A stretch of DNA of 64,000 bases from Whalleya microplaca (GCA_022497155.1 MU385737.1:496001-560000), one strand, 5' to 3'; shown: positions 48,511-59,545, counted from the first letter of the stretch. Numbers and translations are program-made. Notes: generated by a model not told the origin, from the sequence alone.

Positions 48511-50926
48511 GCGCACAAATGGTGGCAGCAGATACGGCGGCCGAAGCCGCTGCCGACAAGGCCGCCGCTGACCCTGCCAACAGGCCTCCGAAGAAGACCA
48601 GCCAGACGTGTCAGCCCTGCCGTGTCCGTAAGGTGCGCTGCGACGGGCGTCGCGATGTCTGCCAGAACTGTGAACGGTTGGGGTTCACCTGCTCGTTCCA
48701 GGACCTGGGCTCCCCCAACCCCGATGCTGAGAGTATGACCTCCTTCTCTCTGCCCCGGAGACGTGTCAGGCTCGCCTGCGCAAACTGCCACTCCAGGAAA
48801 GCTAGGTGCAGTGGCGAACATCCCAAGTGTGCGAGATGTCAGGCCCAGGGCATCGAATGTGTCTACAAGCCGACGAAACGCTCCGCCGCCGCCGTCGGTG
48901 GCACCGCTCAGCAGGCGCAGCACGGCAACACAGACTCGGAGCTCGAGTCTGTATCGTCCGAACCCCCGGAAAAACGGGTCATGATGAGCAAGGACGACCT
49001 TACTTCACATCATAACCGGTCCGGGGCATCAGAGCAGCCCGGGTGCGATTCGACCGCGGCGTCGGCCGTTCGGAGCTTTAGTCATGACCCGTACGCATTC
49101 TGCGACTTGTTTTTCGGAACCACCGCGAAAGCTAAGCTGACCATTGCCGTAGGTTCGTGTTTCCTGATGAGGCATTGATACATCGAACTTTCAACAATTT
49201 CTTCCGCCATGTTCATCATGTCCCGGTTTTCTCGTTCTTGCATCGTGCCTCGCTCATGCAACGCTATCATACCGGCATGATGGACAAGGCGCTACTTCTT
49301 GCTCTAGTCGGTATTACTTCACTACTCACCGATCTAGGTCCAGGCACGCGAGAGTACGGCGCCAGGTGCATGGACGAGTGCCAGGGCATGGTGTTGCAAG
49401 ATCTCGATAACCCGTCTACCATAAAGATACAGGCACTCGTCTTTATCATGAAACACCGGATGTTGTCGAGGAGGTTCACCAGTGCCTTCATGCTGGTGGC
49501 CACGGCCGCGCGCTTCGCATATGCCCTGCGGCTCAACTACGAGAATCCGAACCTGTGTTTCTTGGCTAGAGAATCGCGAAGAAGACTGACGTGGGCTTTA
49601 CTGGCCATAGACTCTGGCATTAACGGGGGCTACCCGGATTTCACCCTGATGCCCGCCGATTCTATGCACATACAGCTCCCCTGTAACGAGCGCAACTTTG
49701 AGTTTGACCTGCCACAGGTCACCGAATATCTTCGACCTATGCCCACGCATCCTTTTTCGGATGACGTTGGATCGTTGGCACTCCATGTACGGCTACTGTG
49801 GATGAGAAGCAGAGTACTCTACTGCACAAAGAACGTGCTATGCATGCCCGAGTCCGAGCTTACGCAGCTCCCAGAACTAGTCAAGGTGCTGGCAAAGGAA
49901 CTGAGCGACTTCAACACTCAGCTGCCTGCGTCCTTCAAGTTCTCCGAGAGCAACCTTCAGCTGCGCGCCTATTCCCCGCGGCTCTGTGTTTTTATTATGA
50001 TACATGTGTGGTGGCGCCAGTGCCACTGTGACCTCTACCGAATCTTTCTTGCAGGGCTTAAGGAGGCGCTGCCGCGGTCGGGTCTCAGCCGACTGGACCC
50101 TCAATTCGTGCTGCACTGCACCCGCCAATGCTACGAGCATGCTCTGGCCATGGCAGATATCTTCAGACTGGTCTTGTCACTTGACGGTGGCCTTCCGGTC
50201 ACCGACCTCGATCTTACTGTATGTGCTTACCAGTGCGCACGGATTCTTTTCTTTACGTACCAGAACTATCAGAGCGAACTTGGAATATCCCCGGACGAAG
50301 TAATTGAGAATGCGACAAGATGCCTGGAGGTTGCAAGGTCGATGAGCCACATCCCGGCCGGCGTAGCAATCGTAAGTTGCCCTTTTTTTTTTTTTTTGTC
50401 TAAGAGACCATGCTGAGTACGTTTATTATTCTAGGTTGCCGATCTCGAGAGGCTAATCGCTCGTGGCCTTTCGGCGAACAACTCACCGGGTCCGGATAAC
50501 CCGAATCACAATGGATCGAGCATTGTATCGCAGAATATGCTCCTGCGTCACAATCCGATTCAACAAATGCAGATAGTGGACGAGGGCGAGCTTGCTGCTA
50601 TATCGATTGCCTCTCCCTCAACCCATGTTCCTTCACCAAACGGTACTTCAATGCCTACCCCATTGCCTTCTACTACGCCTCGGCCGGTCCAGCAGCATAC
50701 CCGCGGATCATCGCTCTCTAGCCTGCCTGTTGGCGAATCTAATATGCCAAAGCCGAACTTACCTCCAGTAGTTCCTCCAGATGGGATCGATAATAACAAT
50801 GCCTTCGAGGGTGCCATGGACGGCTTCGATTTTAATTTAGAGTCATTTGGCAATACTGGGCTTGAATCTGTGTCGTGGTTTTCTAACGATTGGCTCAACA
50901 ATGAGTTCCCACAAACGGCGGTATGA
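48492..50926 (+). CDS. Transcription factor with two tandem Zn2Cys6 clusters
   Basis: Fungal zinc-cluster regulators bind CGG-type DNA sites, normally through one Cys6 cluster. Here there are two complete ones: Cys40, 43, 50, 57, 60, 67 and Cys96, 99, 106, 113, 116, 123. Exons: 48492-49090, 49153-50371, 50435-50926, 770 codons (769 aa). Intron 1 (62 nt, GTACGC donor, GCTGAC branch, TAG) links SFSHDP to FVFPDEALIHRTF and explains the frame change near 49150. Intron 2 (63 nt) carries an unusually long T run. After the clusters comes an NLS-like basic stretch, then the fungal_trans middle region (HHVPVFSFLHRASL, RESRRRLTWALLAIDSGI), and a Pro/Ser/Asn-rich C-terminus like an activation domain (SFGNTGLESVSWFSNDWLN). 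Nearby genes (TauD, UNC93-like) could be targets, unproven. Confidence 0.9.
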
Positions 50927-52994
50927 CCGTATCGCGATTCACATTGGCCGTGCGGAAGGCATTTGGGACGTTATTATCCTAGCCGAGCGTTCTAGCTACC
51001 GGCTCAGTACGGTGACTACGAACCAAGGCCGATAATTGGCCATAGCCACGGGGCCTAATTAGCCAGGAGGGCTAAATTGGCGAAGCAATTGGCAAACACG
51101 AGATCGGTAGACGCGATTTCCTGCACCCCAATGCTACTTTCCCTAGAAGCCTGCCCTGGGGCAGATGAGTAAGCCTCCCAGATGAGATACATGTCATTTT
51201 GGCGGTGTCACCTCCCGAGAGAACTGGCATGCCCTTGTTGCATTTTGAATCTCGGTCGCTTCTTGAACATTTGAGCCAAGCTGCTCTCTTAGGCCAGCAT
51301 GGATATGCCTAGGTTTTGGTTTGAACCTTTCCAAACCTCCGATTCATGAGAAAATAGCCATCGAGCTGACAATCGAGACGAGACCCGCAAGGCCGGCCTA
51401 CTACCGACTTTCGGTACTCATTTGCCGTAATGAAGAGCATGTTGGAGATCCTGAATCTTCCCGGCTGGGTATAATTACGTACTCAATCTCACTGCAAGGG
51501 CTTCAGACACCTGACGATGCACCGCCAATCGACAACAAATTCCCGTTGGGCTTTTCGGCGGCCGCACAGAATGACCTTTGACCTGGATGAAGAGAGTCTA
51601 CCATGTTGACTAAATCCATGCTGGGTGCTACTCGATATGCACATCACATATCTGCTCGAGGCACAACGTCTACGCTGTCCATCAAGCGGAACAACGAACA
51701 ACGAACAACGAACAACGAACAATGAACGAATCAACTATCACGGGCCTTGCGAATTCCAGATCTGCCAAGCCCACCACAACTTCCTATTTTCATCATTCGC
51801 GGGTCCCCCCTACAGCGAGGTGGGAAATAAAAGTATGTAAATGGCGACTGGACGTGAGTTTCATTGCGTGGTCTAATCCCTAACAATCTGACACAAGCTT
51901 TAGATCTAGGTAATATTGCTCCAACAACAATCAGATGTCATACGACTTGACATAGACGACACATCAATGATTGGGTAGGATTGTTACCCGAGAAAAGAAA
52001 ATTTGCCATCAGTGTTGTTGGGATACTGTGACAACAGGGCGGAAGTAACTTCGACGTACGCCGTCGGCGCTGTGCGATGAATGCGCCCATCACGGTCAGA
52101 CAAGTGCTGCAGCCGCTGACCGTGATTATAGGGGAAATCTTGCAACGTGGCTTATCTAAGTTGGCGTGGGCTACGCCGCTGCTAGGGTCGTGTACATATG
52201 CAGACAATGATGTAACTTGCTCGGCGTATCGCGTGCTTCCAGTACCACTACGCGTCTGCATGCCTAGGTATTGGCCAAGTCAATATTCCACCAGCCGCAG
52301 CCCTTGACTTAGATGCCTAAGCGCTGTTCGACCTCCAGGCGTTCTCTCGCCCAAGCCCGTGTGTGCGTCTATATTGAGGGAACCTTGCGCGTGTCGTTGA
52401 TATTCATGTATGAGGAACTCAATCTATCAGGGTCGACATCCGATGCGGCGTAGCAGGATGGAACGAGTGGCCGCGATATATACTTATTTAGTTCCCGGCG
52501 TTCGGGCTAAGTCCGAGCTATGAGCTATATATATGTATACACATTTACTCTATCAATGACCACGTCACAGGACTGTCGTCATCGGTATATTCTTACAATT
52601 GCTGAGGACGGTGTAGCGGGGAGACTCGTGGTGAAAGCGTTCATATGCTAGATTCAGAGGATAGCATTTGACAGCCGGTTACAAATCTAACCGATATCGA
52701 AATTTATCTTCAGCCATTGCCAATATTGACAGGCTTCAGAAACCGGAGGTCAGAGATCAGATATTGATTTGTGCCATGGGATAATCTATAGTTGCATGTG
52801 TACGAATCATGCATACGTATGTACATGTACCTATGTCGATACATGCATGTGTTTCTGCCGAAAGTCTCCGCCAAAAACTTCTTATCGCTGTTATCAATGT
52901 ATCTTTTATCTTTTTAGCACCCCACGATGAAATTCATCAACCCCACCATCACCATCCTCCGGCCAAGTACGTATATATACGAGGAACAACCACG
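50927..52994. other. Intergenic interval of 2.1 kb
   Basis: No gene supported. A heptanucleotide array (AACAACG, about five units) lies at 51690-51728. Overlapping open frames on both strands at 51938-52307 shadow each other. Confidence 0.55.
51690..51728. repeat. (AACAACG)n short tandem repeat
   Basis: Four exact 7-bp units followed by a degenerate one. Confidence 0.9.
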
Positions 52995-54392
52995 ATGACG
53001 ACGACGACGACAGAACCCCGGCAAGGAGCCGAATCAGAAACGACTCAATCGAAACCAATCCATTCTCTCGTCCTGGACACCGGGCCCCTGATCAAGAACG
53101 ACCCGCCCGTGAGCACTCTGCTCTCGCAAGCGCACGAGCTCTACACCCTCCCGTCTGTCCTGACCGAAATCCGCGATGTCGCCACGAGGACCCGCGTCGA
53201 GACCACGCTGATCCCGTTCCTGACATTGCGCAGCCCCAGGCCTGAGAGCATCAAGTTCGTCACAGATTTCGCCCGGCGCACCGGCGACCTCGAGGTTCTG
53301 AGCAAACCGGATATACACCTGATCGCGCTTACATACGAACTGGAGTGTGAGAGGAACGGCGGCGATTGGCGGTTGCGAAGGACGCCGGGGCAGAAGGGGA
53401 TGAATGGCAAGTCGCCCGCCCAGTTGGAGAGAGAGAAGGCGGACGATCCCGCAGGTCTAGAAGAAGGCGAAGACGGGCAAAGCACAACACAAACCGAGCA
53501 ACCAGGAAGCAGGGTGGAAGACGTAGAGGATGCCGTATATGATATCTCTTCGGAGACGAAGACATCGGAAGACTCGGCGAAACTCAGCCTGGAGGAGGAC
53601 CAGGCGCAACCAAACGTTGAACACGAAACAATTACCCAGACGCTGGACAACCTAAGCTTAGAGCCGCCCGTGCTGCCCGCAGCGGATACGGCACCAGAAG
53701 ACCTAGCAACTGCAGAGGCCACGGCCGATGAGGAGCAAGAGCAAGAAGACGACGAAGACGGCGGCGGATGGATCACGCCGTCGAACGTGAAGAAACACCA
53801 AGAGAAAGACCAGCTCGCGGCGCCGGGGCAGCCGATCCAGAGATTCCTCCAGGTCGCGTTGCTGACGTCGGACTACGCGATGCAGAACGTGCTGCTGCGC
53901 ATGAACCTGAACCTCGTGTCGCCGAGCCTGGCGCGCATCACGCGCGTCAAGACCTGGGTGCTGCGCTGCCACGGCTGCTTCCAGATCACGCGCGAGATGG
54001 CCAAGCAGTTCTGCCCCAAGTGCGGACAGCCGACGCTGACGCGCGTCAGCTGCTCGACGGACCAGGGCGGCAACTTCACCGTCCACCTCAAGAAGAACTT
54101 CCAGTGGAACAACCGCGGCAACGTCTACAGCGTGCCGAAGCCGGTGCACGGCTCGGCGAGCGGCAAGGCGCGGGGGGTCGGCGGCGGGAAGAACGGGTGG
54201 GGCCGGGAGCTCATCTTCGCCGAGGACCAGAAGGAGTTCGTCAAGAGGAGCGGCGAGGAGAAGAAGACGAAACAGAGGGACCTCATGGACGAGGATTACC
54301 TGCCTAGCATACTGACCGGGGATCGTCGTGGGGGCCCGGGCAGGATACGGGTTGGCGCGGGAAGGAATATCAATTCAAGAAAGAGGCATTGA
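52995..54392 (+). CDS. NOB1: NOB1, endonuclease maturing the 3' end of 18S rRNA
   Basis: Nob1 cuts 20S pre-rRNA at site D in cytoplasmic pre-40S particles, the last step in forming 18S rRNA. Single exon, 465 aa; ATG 52995 (MTTTTTEPRQ) puts the PIN domain near the N-terminus as in homologues, while an upstream in-frame ATG at 52809 would add an odd 62-residue extension. PIN domain: HSLVLDTGPLIK (Asp28), LPSVLTEIRD, SKPDIHLIALTYELE. A long acidic, Glu-rich linker (about 150-250) follows, then GGWITPSNV. The zinc ribbon has Cys325, 328, 340, 343 (CHGC..CPKC) and the conserved HLKKNFQWNNRGN and PSIL blocks follow. Codons become strikingly GC-rich from about 53760 on. NOP10, another ribosome-assembly gene, converges on it. 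Confidence 0.96.
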   Translation: MTTTTTEPRQGAESETTQSKPIHSLVLDTGPLIKNDPPVSTLLSQAHELYTLPSVLTEIRDVATRTRVETTLIPFLTLRSPRPESIKFVTDFARRTGDLEVLSKPDIHLIALTYELECERNGGDWRLRRTPGQKGMNGKSPAQLEREKADDPAGLEEGEDGQSTTQTEQPGSRVEDVEDAVYDISSETKTSEDSAKLSLEEDQAQPNVEHETITQTLDNLSLEPPVLPAADTAPEDLATAEATADEEQEQEDDEDGGGWITPSNVKKHQEKDQLAAPGQPIQRFLQVALLTSDYAMQNVLLRMNLNLVSPSLARITRVKTWVLRCHGCFQITREMAKQFCPKCGQPTLTRVSCSTDQGGNFTVHLKKNFQWNNRGNVYSVPKPVHGSASGKARGVGGGKNGWGRELIFAEDQKEFVKRSGEEKKTKQRDLMDEDYLPSILTGDRRGGPGRIRVGAGRNINSRKRH

Positions 54393-54813
54393 TGGAGACG
54401 ATGCACGCATGAGATATCGGCCATTCATAATAGGTAGATAACACGTCTTGACCTGGGATGATACTTATAGAGCCCAACAAGACGAATTTGCGTATTATTC
54501 TCTAATTGAAGTCCTCCATGCATCTCCCGCAGTCCTTGACTGCATCCGTCACCAAACAGCCAAGCGGCATGGAGTGTAGCGTGGCCGCCCTACATGCTTC
54601 TTTAGTGAACTATCACTGCCGGGCAGGGCCGTCCAAGCGTCCATTCGGTATATACCTAATTAGATTGTGCTGTGCCGACGCCGATACTGATCTCTGTCAT
54701 CCCACGGCTCGAACGCCATGTATTTGCAATCGTAATCACAGGTCTAGCAAAACCAGAATCCGCGTATTCGTCCGTGCTTATTCCTTGTCGTCTTCCTCTC
54801 CTCCATCCCATCA
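54393..54813. other. Interval between convergent NOB1 and NOP10
   Basis: Holds only the facing 3' ends. No gene supported. Confidence 0.6.
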
Positions 54814-55192
54814 CTATTGGTTCTCAGCAACCTTGTTTTCTGCGAGCAGTTCACATGAGCATTCTTTTCCCGGCAGACAATATAACGACAGGACAGGACA
54901 GGACAGGATAGGGAAGGGAAAGGCAGGGCAGGTACGAGAGTAACAGAGCAGGGAAGTATGGGGTATAAGGTTGGTATACGCGCAGTATGTATTTGTATTT
55001 GTAAAGGGCAAACTCACTCTGCTGCGTCAAGAGCAGGCCAAACCGCTTCTTCAGCGTCACGCGCTGGCGCGACCACTTGTCGTCGGGCGAGAAGCGCGCC
55101 GGGTGTGCGGATTTGGTGACCTCGCCGTTCAGCACCTTCTTCAGCGTGTACGTGCGCTTGCTGCTGGCATCCGAGGTGTACATGAGATGCAT
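54814..55192 (-). CDS. NOP10: NOP10, H/ACA snoRNP subunit
   Basis: Nop10 is the small core protein of H/ACA particles that convert uridine to pseudouridine in rRNA and bind telomerase RNA in some eukaryotes. Exon 1 (55192-55018) reads [20 protein letters not shown], then [20 protein letters not shown] and [12 protein letters not shown], nearly the entire known protein. A GTGAGT donor follows. The proposed second exon 54839-54814 adds KNKVAENQ and a stop, giving 66 aa; the 178-nt intron contains a (GACAG)n-like run on the plus strand (about 54890-54908). Exon 1 is certain, exon 2 tentative because this tail is not conserved; without splicing the frame would run on into low-complexity residues. 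The gene is too small for most length filters. Confidence 0.9.
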
Positions 55193-55581
55193 CGTGACGG
55201 TGTTTTGTTTTATTCGTTGGCTGGGTGAGAGGGAATATTGTGGTCGATTGGTGGAATGTACAGCAGACTCGAGTATGAACCGGGGCGAGTCAATGGGTGG
55301 CTCGTATGAAAATGCGGTGGGAAGATGGGTTGGTCAAGCTGTGGTACACTCGAGCTTCGAAATGACTTTTTTCTTGTCTTTTCTTTTCGAGGCTGATGAA
55401 TTGACGAATGGCGGAGTGGTCGCTTGTAAACTTTTTGGTGGGACCCGGGGCTTTGCTGTTCCAGCTCCGATAGGAATTCAATGCCCGTGGCCCACATCCA
55501 TTGACCTGCAATCGGAGACAATCGGGATTAAGTAGCCGGAATTGAAGGAACGACGACGACGAAGCCGTTAACGTCCGAGGG
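55193..55581. other. Interval upstream of NOP10
   Basis: Presumed promoter and 5' leader of NOP10 (minus strand). Open frames here are not protein-like in any family I know. Confidence 0.5.
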
Positions 55582-56181
55582 CTATCTACTCAAGTACATG
55601 CATATGTCGACGCTGCCATGGCGTATGGGACGGTTGGAGTACCTATTTTGAGACAGAGCTAACGTTGAAGGTATCACGCGGTGCACAAAACCCTTCTTGG
55701 AGAACTTACATGTTCCTGCCAAGTTGCCAACAGAGGCTAGAGCTTCTAATGTATCGTGTCCCGGCATGTTCTAGAACGTATTCTGGGAGGGAATCTCTGG
55801 CATCCCAATAATGAAATCTATCGTAACTGTATGGTATGGTATAGGCGTCGTTATGATGGGTTGTAGATGTCCTAGCGGCTTCTTCCGCCTTGCTTCCTAG
55901 GGTCCCTGGAATAGGGGGCGTGCTTCTATCGTCTTGACGGGTAGGGGAATTTCGTGCGCCACTTCCGGCGCTTGATTCATTGATCTCTCTCTCATCCAAT
56001 TGTATTCCCCGTCTTGACTAGGTTCGGAGGGGACTGAGGGGATATCCTGGCTCGATTTCTCTCTCTCGTTCTGTTTGTTCGGGTTGGACTCTCCGTAAGG
56101 GAATTCTGTATTAGGAAAACCTTTCTCAAACATACTGTCGCAAGTCTCGTGCGGACCGTCCATGGACGGAATCTCCGACAT
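55582..56181 (-). CDS. Possible gene or gene fragment, unknown function
   Basis: Three minus-strand frames look coding in succession: MSEIPSMDGPHETCDSMFEK from 56181; a frame with RQDDRSTPPIPGTLGSKAEE around 55940; and MPGHDTLEALASVGNLAGT ending at a canonical GTAAGT donor near 55706. The first and third are in the same frame, separated by two stops, so an intron of about 200 nt or frameshifts could join them. HDTLEALASV is a motif I associate loosely with N-termini of fungal regulators, but no DNA-binding domain follows before NOP10. No function is assigned. Confidence 0.3.
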
Positions 56182-56924
56182 AGTTGCGTGCTTCCAGAGG
56201 GGATGTTAGTATGGAGATTGTGTACCAGCAGTTAGGTTATATTGTAGTGAGCTGGTTCTACAGGTATATCAACAGTGATTGGAATTTGGAACTCAGAAAA
56301 GTGAGAGGTAGGATATTTGTGTATAAAACACACAACGATTCGCCCTTCAGCTTTAGATGAAAACCTCCTTAGAGCTTGTTATTATTCCACAACACAGAAT
56401 AAGTGATAATCGTGACTATTACCTCAAATATTCTAGCCTCACCGATTATTACCCTCTGGCTTGGATGCCACAGTATCCATATCTGTGAGACAGACTCATT
56501 TTTACCACCAACTTGTCTATCATCTATCACAAGGTCATCGTTCTATAGTGTTGAGACGCCGGAGTATAGCAATATCTAAGTGTGTTGGTTATGCCACCGC
56601 AGTGTGAGGTGAAGCGCCGCCACACTTTTCGGTAGATATATTCAATCCTATGAAGCTAATACCTCAAGAACCTTGCCTCCGAAAACAATGGACTGTTTTC
56701 GGTGAATATCACACCAAGCTTGAAGTGAGACGAGAGAAGCATACTCAGTCGTATCTAGTTTTCAGTGGCGGCCAGGGTGTCTAGGGCAATAGTCCCAATC
56801 GAACTAGTCATAATGAGATGTGATAGTAGGTAAGTGCAAAGCCTCATTTTGGATGCGGCGCCTTTCATCCTCGCTCGGCTTGCTGATTTTGTGGCCTCTT
56901 AGCATTGCAAAGAGGCGGTGTTTG

Positions 56925-57135
56925 CCTGCCAATTGTGTTGAAATACAGGGCCAATGAGTTGATTGACTTCAGGTTCAGCTATTTTAGAATTGTAGATGTC
57001 CTGTTATGTACACTATGCTACTGTTCGTGCCTTGTACTATACCAGTCCTTAACCCTCAGATCAACGGGGTTAAGACCCTGGCCTCGCAGCTCGAAGGCAG
57101 ATGCCCAGCACCCTGATAAATGTGGGCGAGTGACA
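56925..57135 (+). repeat. Dispersed repeat, copy A
   Basis: About 200 bp shared with 62875-63080, including TGTTGAAATACAGGGC near 56937 and CTGGCCTCGCAGCTCGAAGG near 57079, followed by CAGATGCC and ACCCTGAT. The copies differ mainly by transitions. Confidence 0.8.
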
Positions 57136-57145
57136 ATGATTCGAG

Positions 57146-57167
57146 CGACGACGACGACGACGACGAC
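57146..57167. repeat. (ACG)7 microsatellite
   Basis: Perfect trinucleotide run immediately after dispersed repeat copy A. Confidence 0.9.
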
Positions 57168-57463
57168 TTGTGTACGAAGAGAGTATCGAGACCCAATTGA
57201 GACCGAGGACTTTGACCGTTTGACATCGGGGAATGAGGATCCGAGACTCTGAGGGTCCGAGCGCTGTTAGTCATCTACGTAGTGCATTTACTTACGGTGG
57301 GCTCTAAGTCTCCAGGCCGCTGAGTCTACGTACACTACGACAATTAGGTACAAGCCATATCGGTCATCATTCGGCTAGTTCCAGTGAAGAGTGGCTGGAT
57401 CTGATGAACCCTGGTGTTCGATGCGCCTCGTAAGACCCAAGTGCTCAAACTGAGACATCCCAA

Positions 57464-57511
57464 CCGAAGCACGAGCACCGAAGCACGAGCACCGAAGCAC
57501 GAGCACCGAAA
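57464..57511. repeat. 14-bp tandem repeat, 3 copies
   Basis: Unit CCGAAGCACGAGCA repeated three times, then a degenerate fourth start. Confidence 0.9.
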
Positions 57512-58174
57512 CACCGGTGCCATGCAACGGCGCCGTGCAACGACGCCATAATCTCCAAGGCCGGGCCAGACTCCGGTAATGGCCCTCTTGGAATGTTTTC
57601 TCACGCGAGGAGCGTTAGAGAACCGGTATCTCGGACCGGCGTTTCCACCAAGTCATTACTTGATTCGACTTGGCTCGACTTGGCTCAACTGTGCTTTGCC
57701 GTGACTTGGGTCGAGTCAAAGTTGCTCTTAAAACAGCCCGCGAAGACAGTAGTTACTCTCCCTCTAAGTAAGTCGGGTTGTAGGAATATCGCCAGGCCAG
57801 TTCATGACCTGCTGGAAGCGCCGGCCAAATGGCGCCGCTGGGCTAGGTTAGTAGGACATATGGACTCAGCATCAGGGACTACAACAAGGGCTAGATATTC
57901 ATCACGGTAAGGAAGGGATCGAAGGCACGGCTAAATCGATACTATCACAGGCGGTATACAGACGGGCTACGACATGGTCACAAGACGTTGTTATTAGAGG
58001 AAAAAATGAACTCTGTATTGTCACAACTAATTAAAGCAAGCTGCCGAGACCGCACGAGACCACCAACTCCGTCAACGTAGGAGAATTAATCGACGGCCGC
58101 CGCGGTCGTCGACCCTACATTCAAGCAAACCGAGACAAGACAAGGGAAGAGAGAAGAGAGGGTTGGCGAGCCGT

Positions 58175-58933
58175 TCAGCCGGTCTCTTCTTCGTAATCCT
58201 CTGGCGGCTCCTCGCGCGCCGCGAGCTCGGCCAACTTGGCCGCGGCCTGCTCTTCTCCCCGGCGGAAGTAATCCGCGATGTCGTCGTCGAGCTCGGCGAT
58301 CTGCTCGCGCCTGGCCTTCTTGGCCCTGTTCCTGCGCGAGTAGGGCGCACCCGAGCGTCCTCCTCGGCTGCTCGGGCGGCTGCTCGGGCGGACGGCAGAG
58401 CCAGCCTGGGCATCGCTTCCAGAGGCGGCGATGGTGTGGCCCTTCTTCTGGCCCTGCTTCTGCTTGTTCAGGTCCATGTTGATCTGGGTCATCAGGGCGG
58501 GCTTGCACATGGTGGCGACCGAGACCATGACCTGCTCGCCGGGCACCAGCTGCTTCTGCTGGCGGAACTCCTCGAAGAACTCCTCAGCATGCTCGTGCTG
58601 GATCTGGCCGCGCCACCAGTGGTCGTGGGTCTCGACCACGTTGCTCATCAGCGGGTCGTCCTTGCTGATGAGGCCTGTGAGGTGGCCCGCGCGGTTGAAC
58701 ATCTTCTTGGCCTCGCCCTTCTGGACGAAGTTGAGGCCGTCGCTGCCCTTGACGGGGACCTGGAGGCGTTTCCCAAAGCCCCCCCGCTCCCTGTCGCCGA
58801 TGATCTCGGAGAGGCTCTGGTTGAGAAGGGCGGCTGCTCGGCTTGCCTCTCCGCCCTTGGCAGTGTCAGCCGGAGGACCTCCTCCGGACTGACCAGGGTT
58901 CTTATCACTCTCATCACTCTCTTCGTACTTCAT
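58175..58933 (-). CDS. Conserved-looking fungal protein of unknown function, 252 aa
   Basis: Single open frame from ATG 58933. I do not recognise a named family. The middle (about 45-155) looks folded: GDRERGGFGKRLQVPVKGSD, FVQKGEAKKMFNRAGHLTGL, NVVETHDHWWRGQ, EEFFEEFRQQKQLVPGEQVM. The C-terminal third is low-complexity: Arg/Ser-rich (RPSSRPSSRGGRS), then basic (RRNRAKKARR), then acidic and helical (EEQAAAKLAELAAREEPPED). No signal peptide or membrane helix. Strong GC3 bias supports coding on this strand, and the long antisense frame 58163-59014 is Leu/Ala/Arg-rich shadow. It is divergent from the gene at 59546. Confidence 0.7.
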   Translation of the reverse strand: MKYEESDESDKNPGQSGGGPPADTAKGGEASRAAALLNQSLSEIIGDRERGGFGKRLQVPVKGSDGLNFVQKGEAKKMFNRAGHLTGLISKDDPLMSNVVETHDHWWRGQIQHEHAEEFFEEFRQQKQLVPGEQVMVSVATMCKPALMTQINMDLNKQKQGQKKGHTIAASGSDAQAGSAVRPSSRPSSRGGRSGAPYSRRNRAKKARREQIAELDDDIADYFRRGEEQAAAKLAELAAREEPPEDYEEETG

Positions 58934-59545
58934 TGTGTCCGCTTTCGTCTTCGTTGTCGTTGTCGTTGTTGGTGCTGGGTGCTGATGGTGTTGGCGTTGG
59001 CGTTGGCGTCGTGAAAGATATGGAGGCGGCGACGTTCGGGAGATGTGATGTAGAAGGAAGGAGAGGGGTCGAAAAGTTCAAACGAGTAGAGGGAAGGTAT
59101 ATACCTACATACATGTAGATTGCATTCGCCTATGTACCTACCTAGGTAGGTACCGCCTGAGTCTCTATGCACAGACCACGATCGAGACTGGTCACATGGA
59201 GCCCTCACTGCCAACTCTCGCATTACGTCGCGCCACGATAGACCTAATACATGTACTAACGGAATGAACGGTGCCTTATCTTGGTTCGTTATTATTTATA
59301 TTCAGCATTGATCACTGGTTGTGTCTGTAGACCGGCTGAGAAGTTGGTAGACATGTGACATGTACATAGCAGTATAACGAGATAGTAAACACGATATCAA
59401 AGCAATTGAACTATCTCGATCGAGAGTACTACTGACTCATCTTGCCCCTTGACAACCACAACCATCACCTACCAATCACCATCGTCATCGCCATCGCGCT
59501 CCCAAACTCAACCACGACCACCGCTGAATTTCCGACGTTCCAAAA
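58934..59545. promoter_or_regulatory. Divergent promoter region with a perfect 20-bp palindrome
   Basis: Lies between two start codons facing apart. It contains GTACCTACCTAGGTAGGTAC at 59134-59153, a perfect palindrome, and CATACATGTAG nearby. CCATCACC-like pyrimidine-rich leader sequence precedes the plus-strand ATG. Confidence 0.5.

Larger units (their letters stand above)
56182..58174. other. Intergenic interval of 2 kb with repeats
   Basis: No gene supported. It contains one copy of the dispersed repeat, an (ACG)n run and a 14-bp tandem repeat. Frames at 56905-57252 and 57593-57910 follow the repeats and are not credited. Confidence 0.5.

Noticed and set aside
53141..54307. Long antisense and alternate-frame ORFs over NOB1
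   Set aside because: Shadows of GC-rich coding sequence; Arg/Ala/His-rich and unrelated to any family.
58163..59014. 283-codon plus frame opposite the 252-aa gene
   Set aside because: Leu/Ala/Val-rich shadow of the minus-strand gene with GC-rich third positions.
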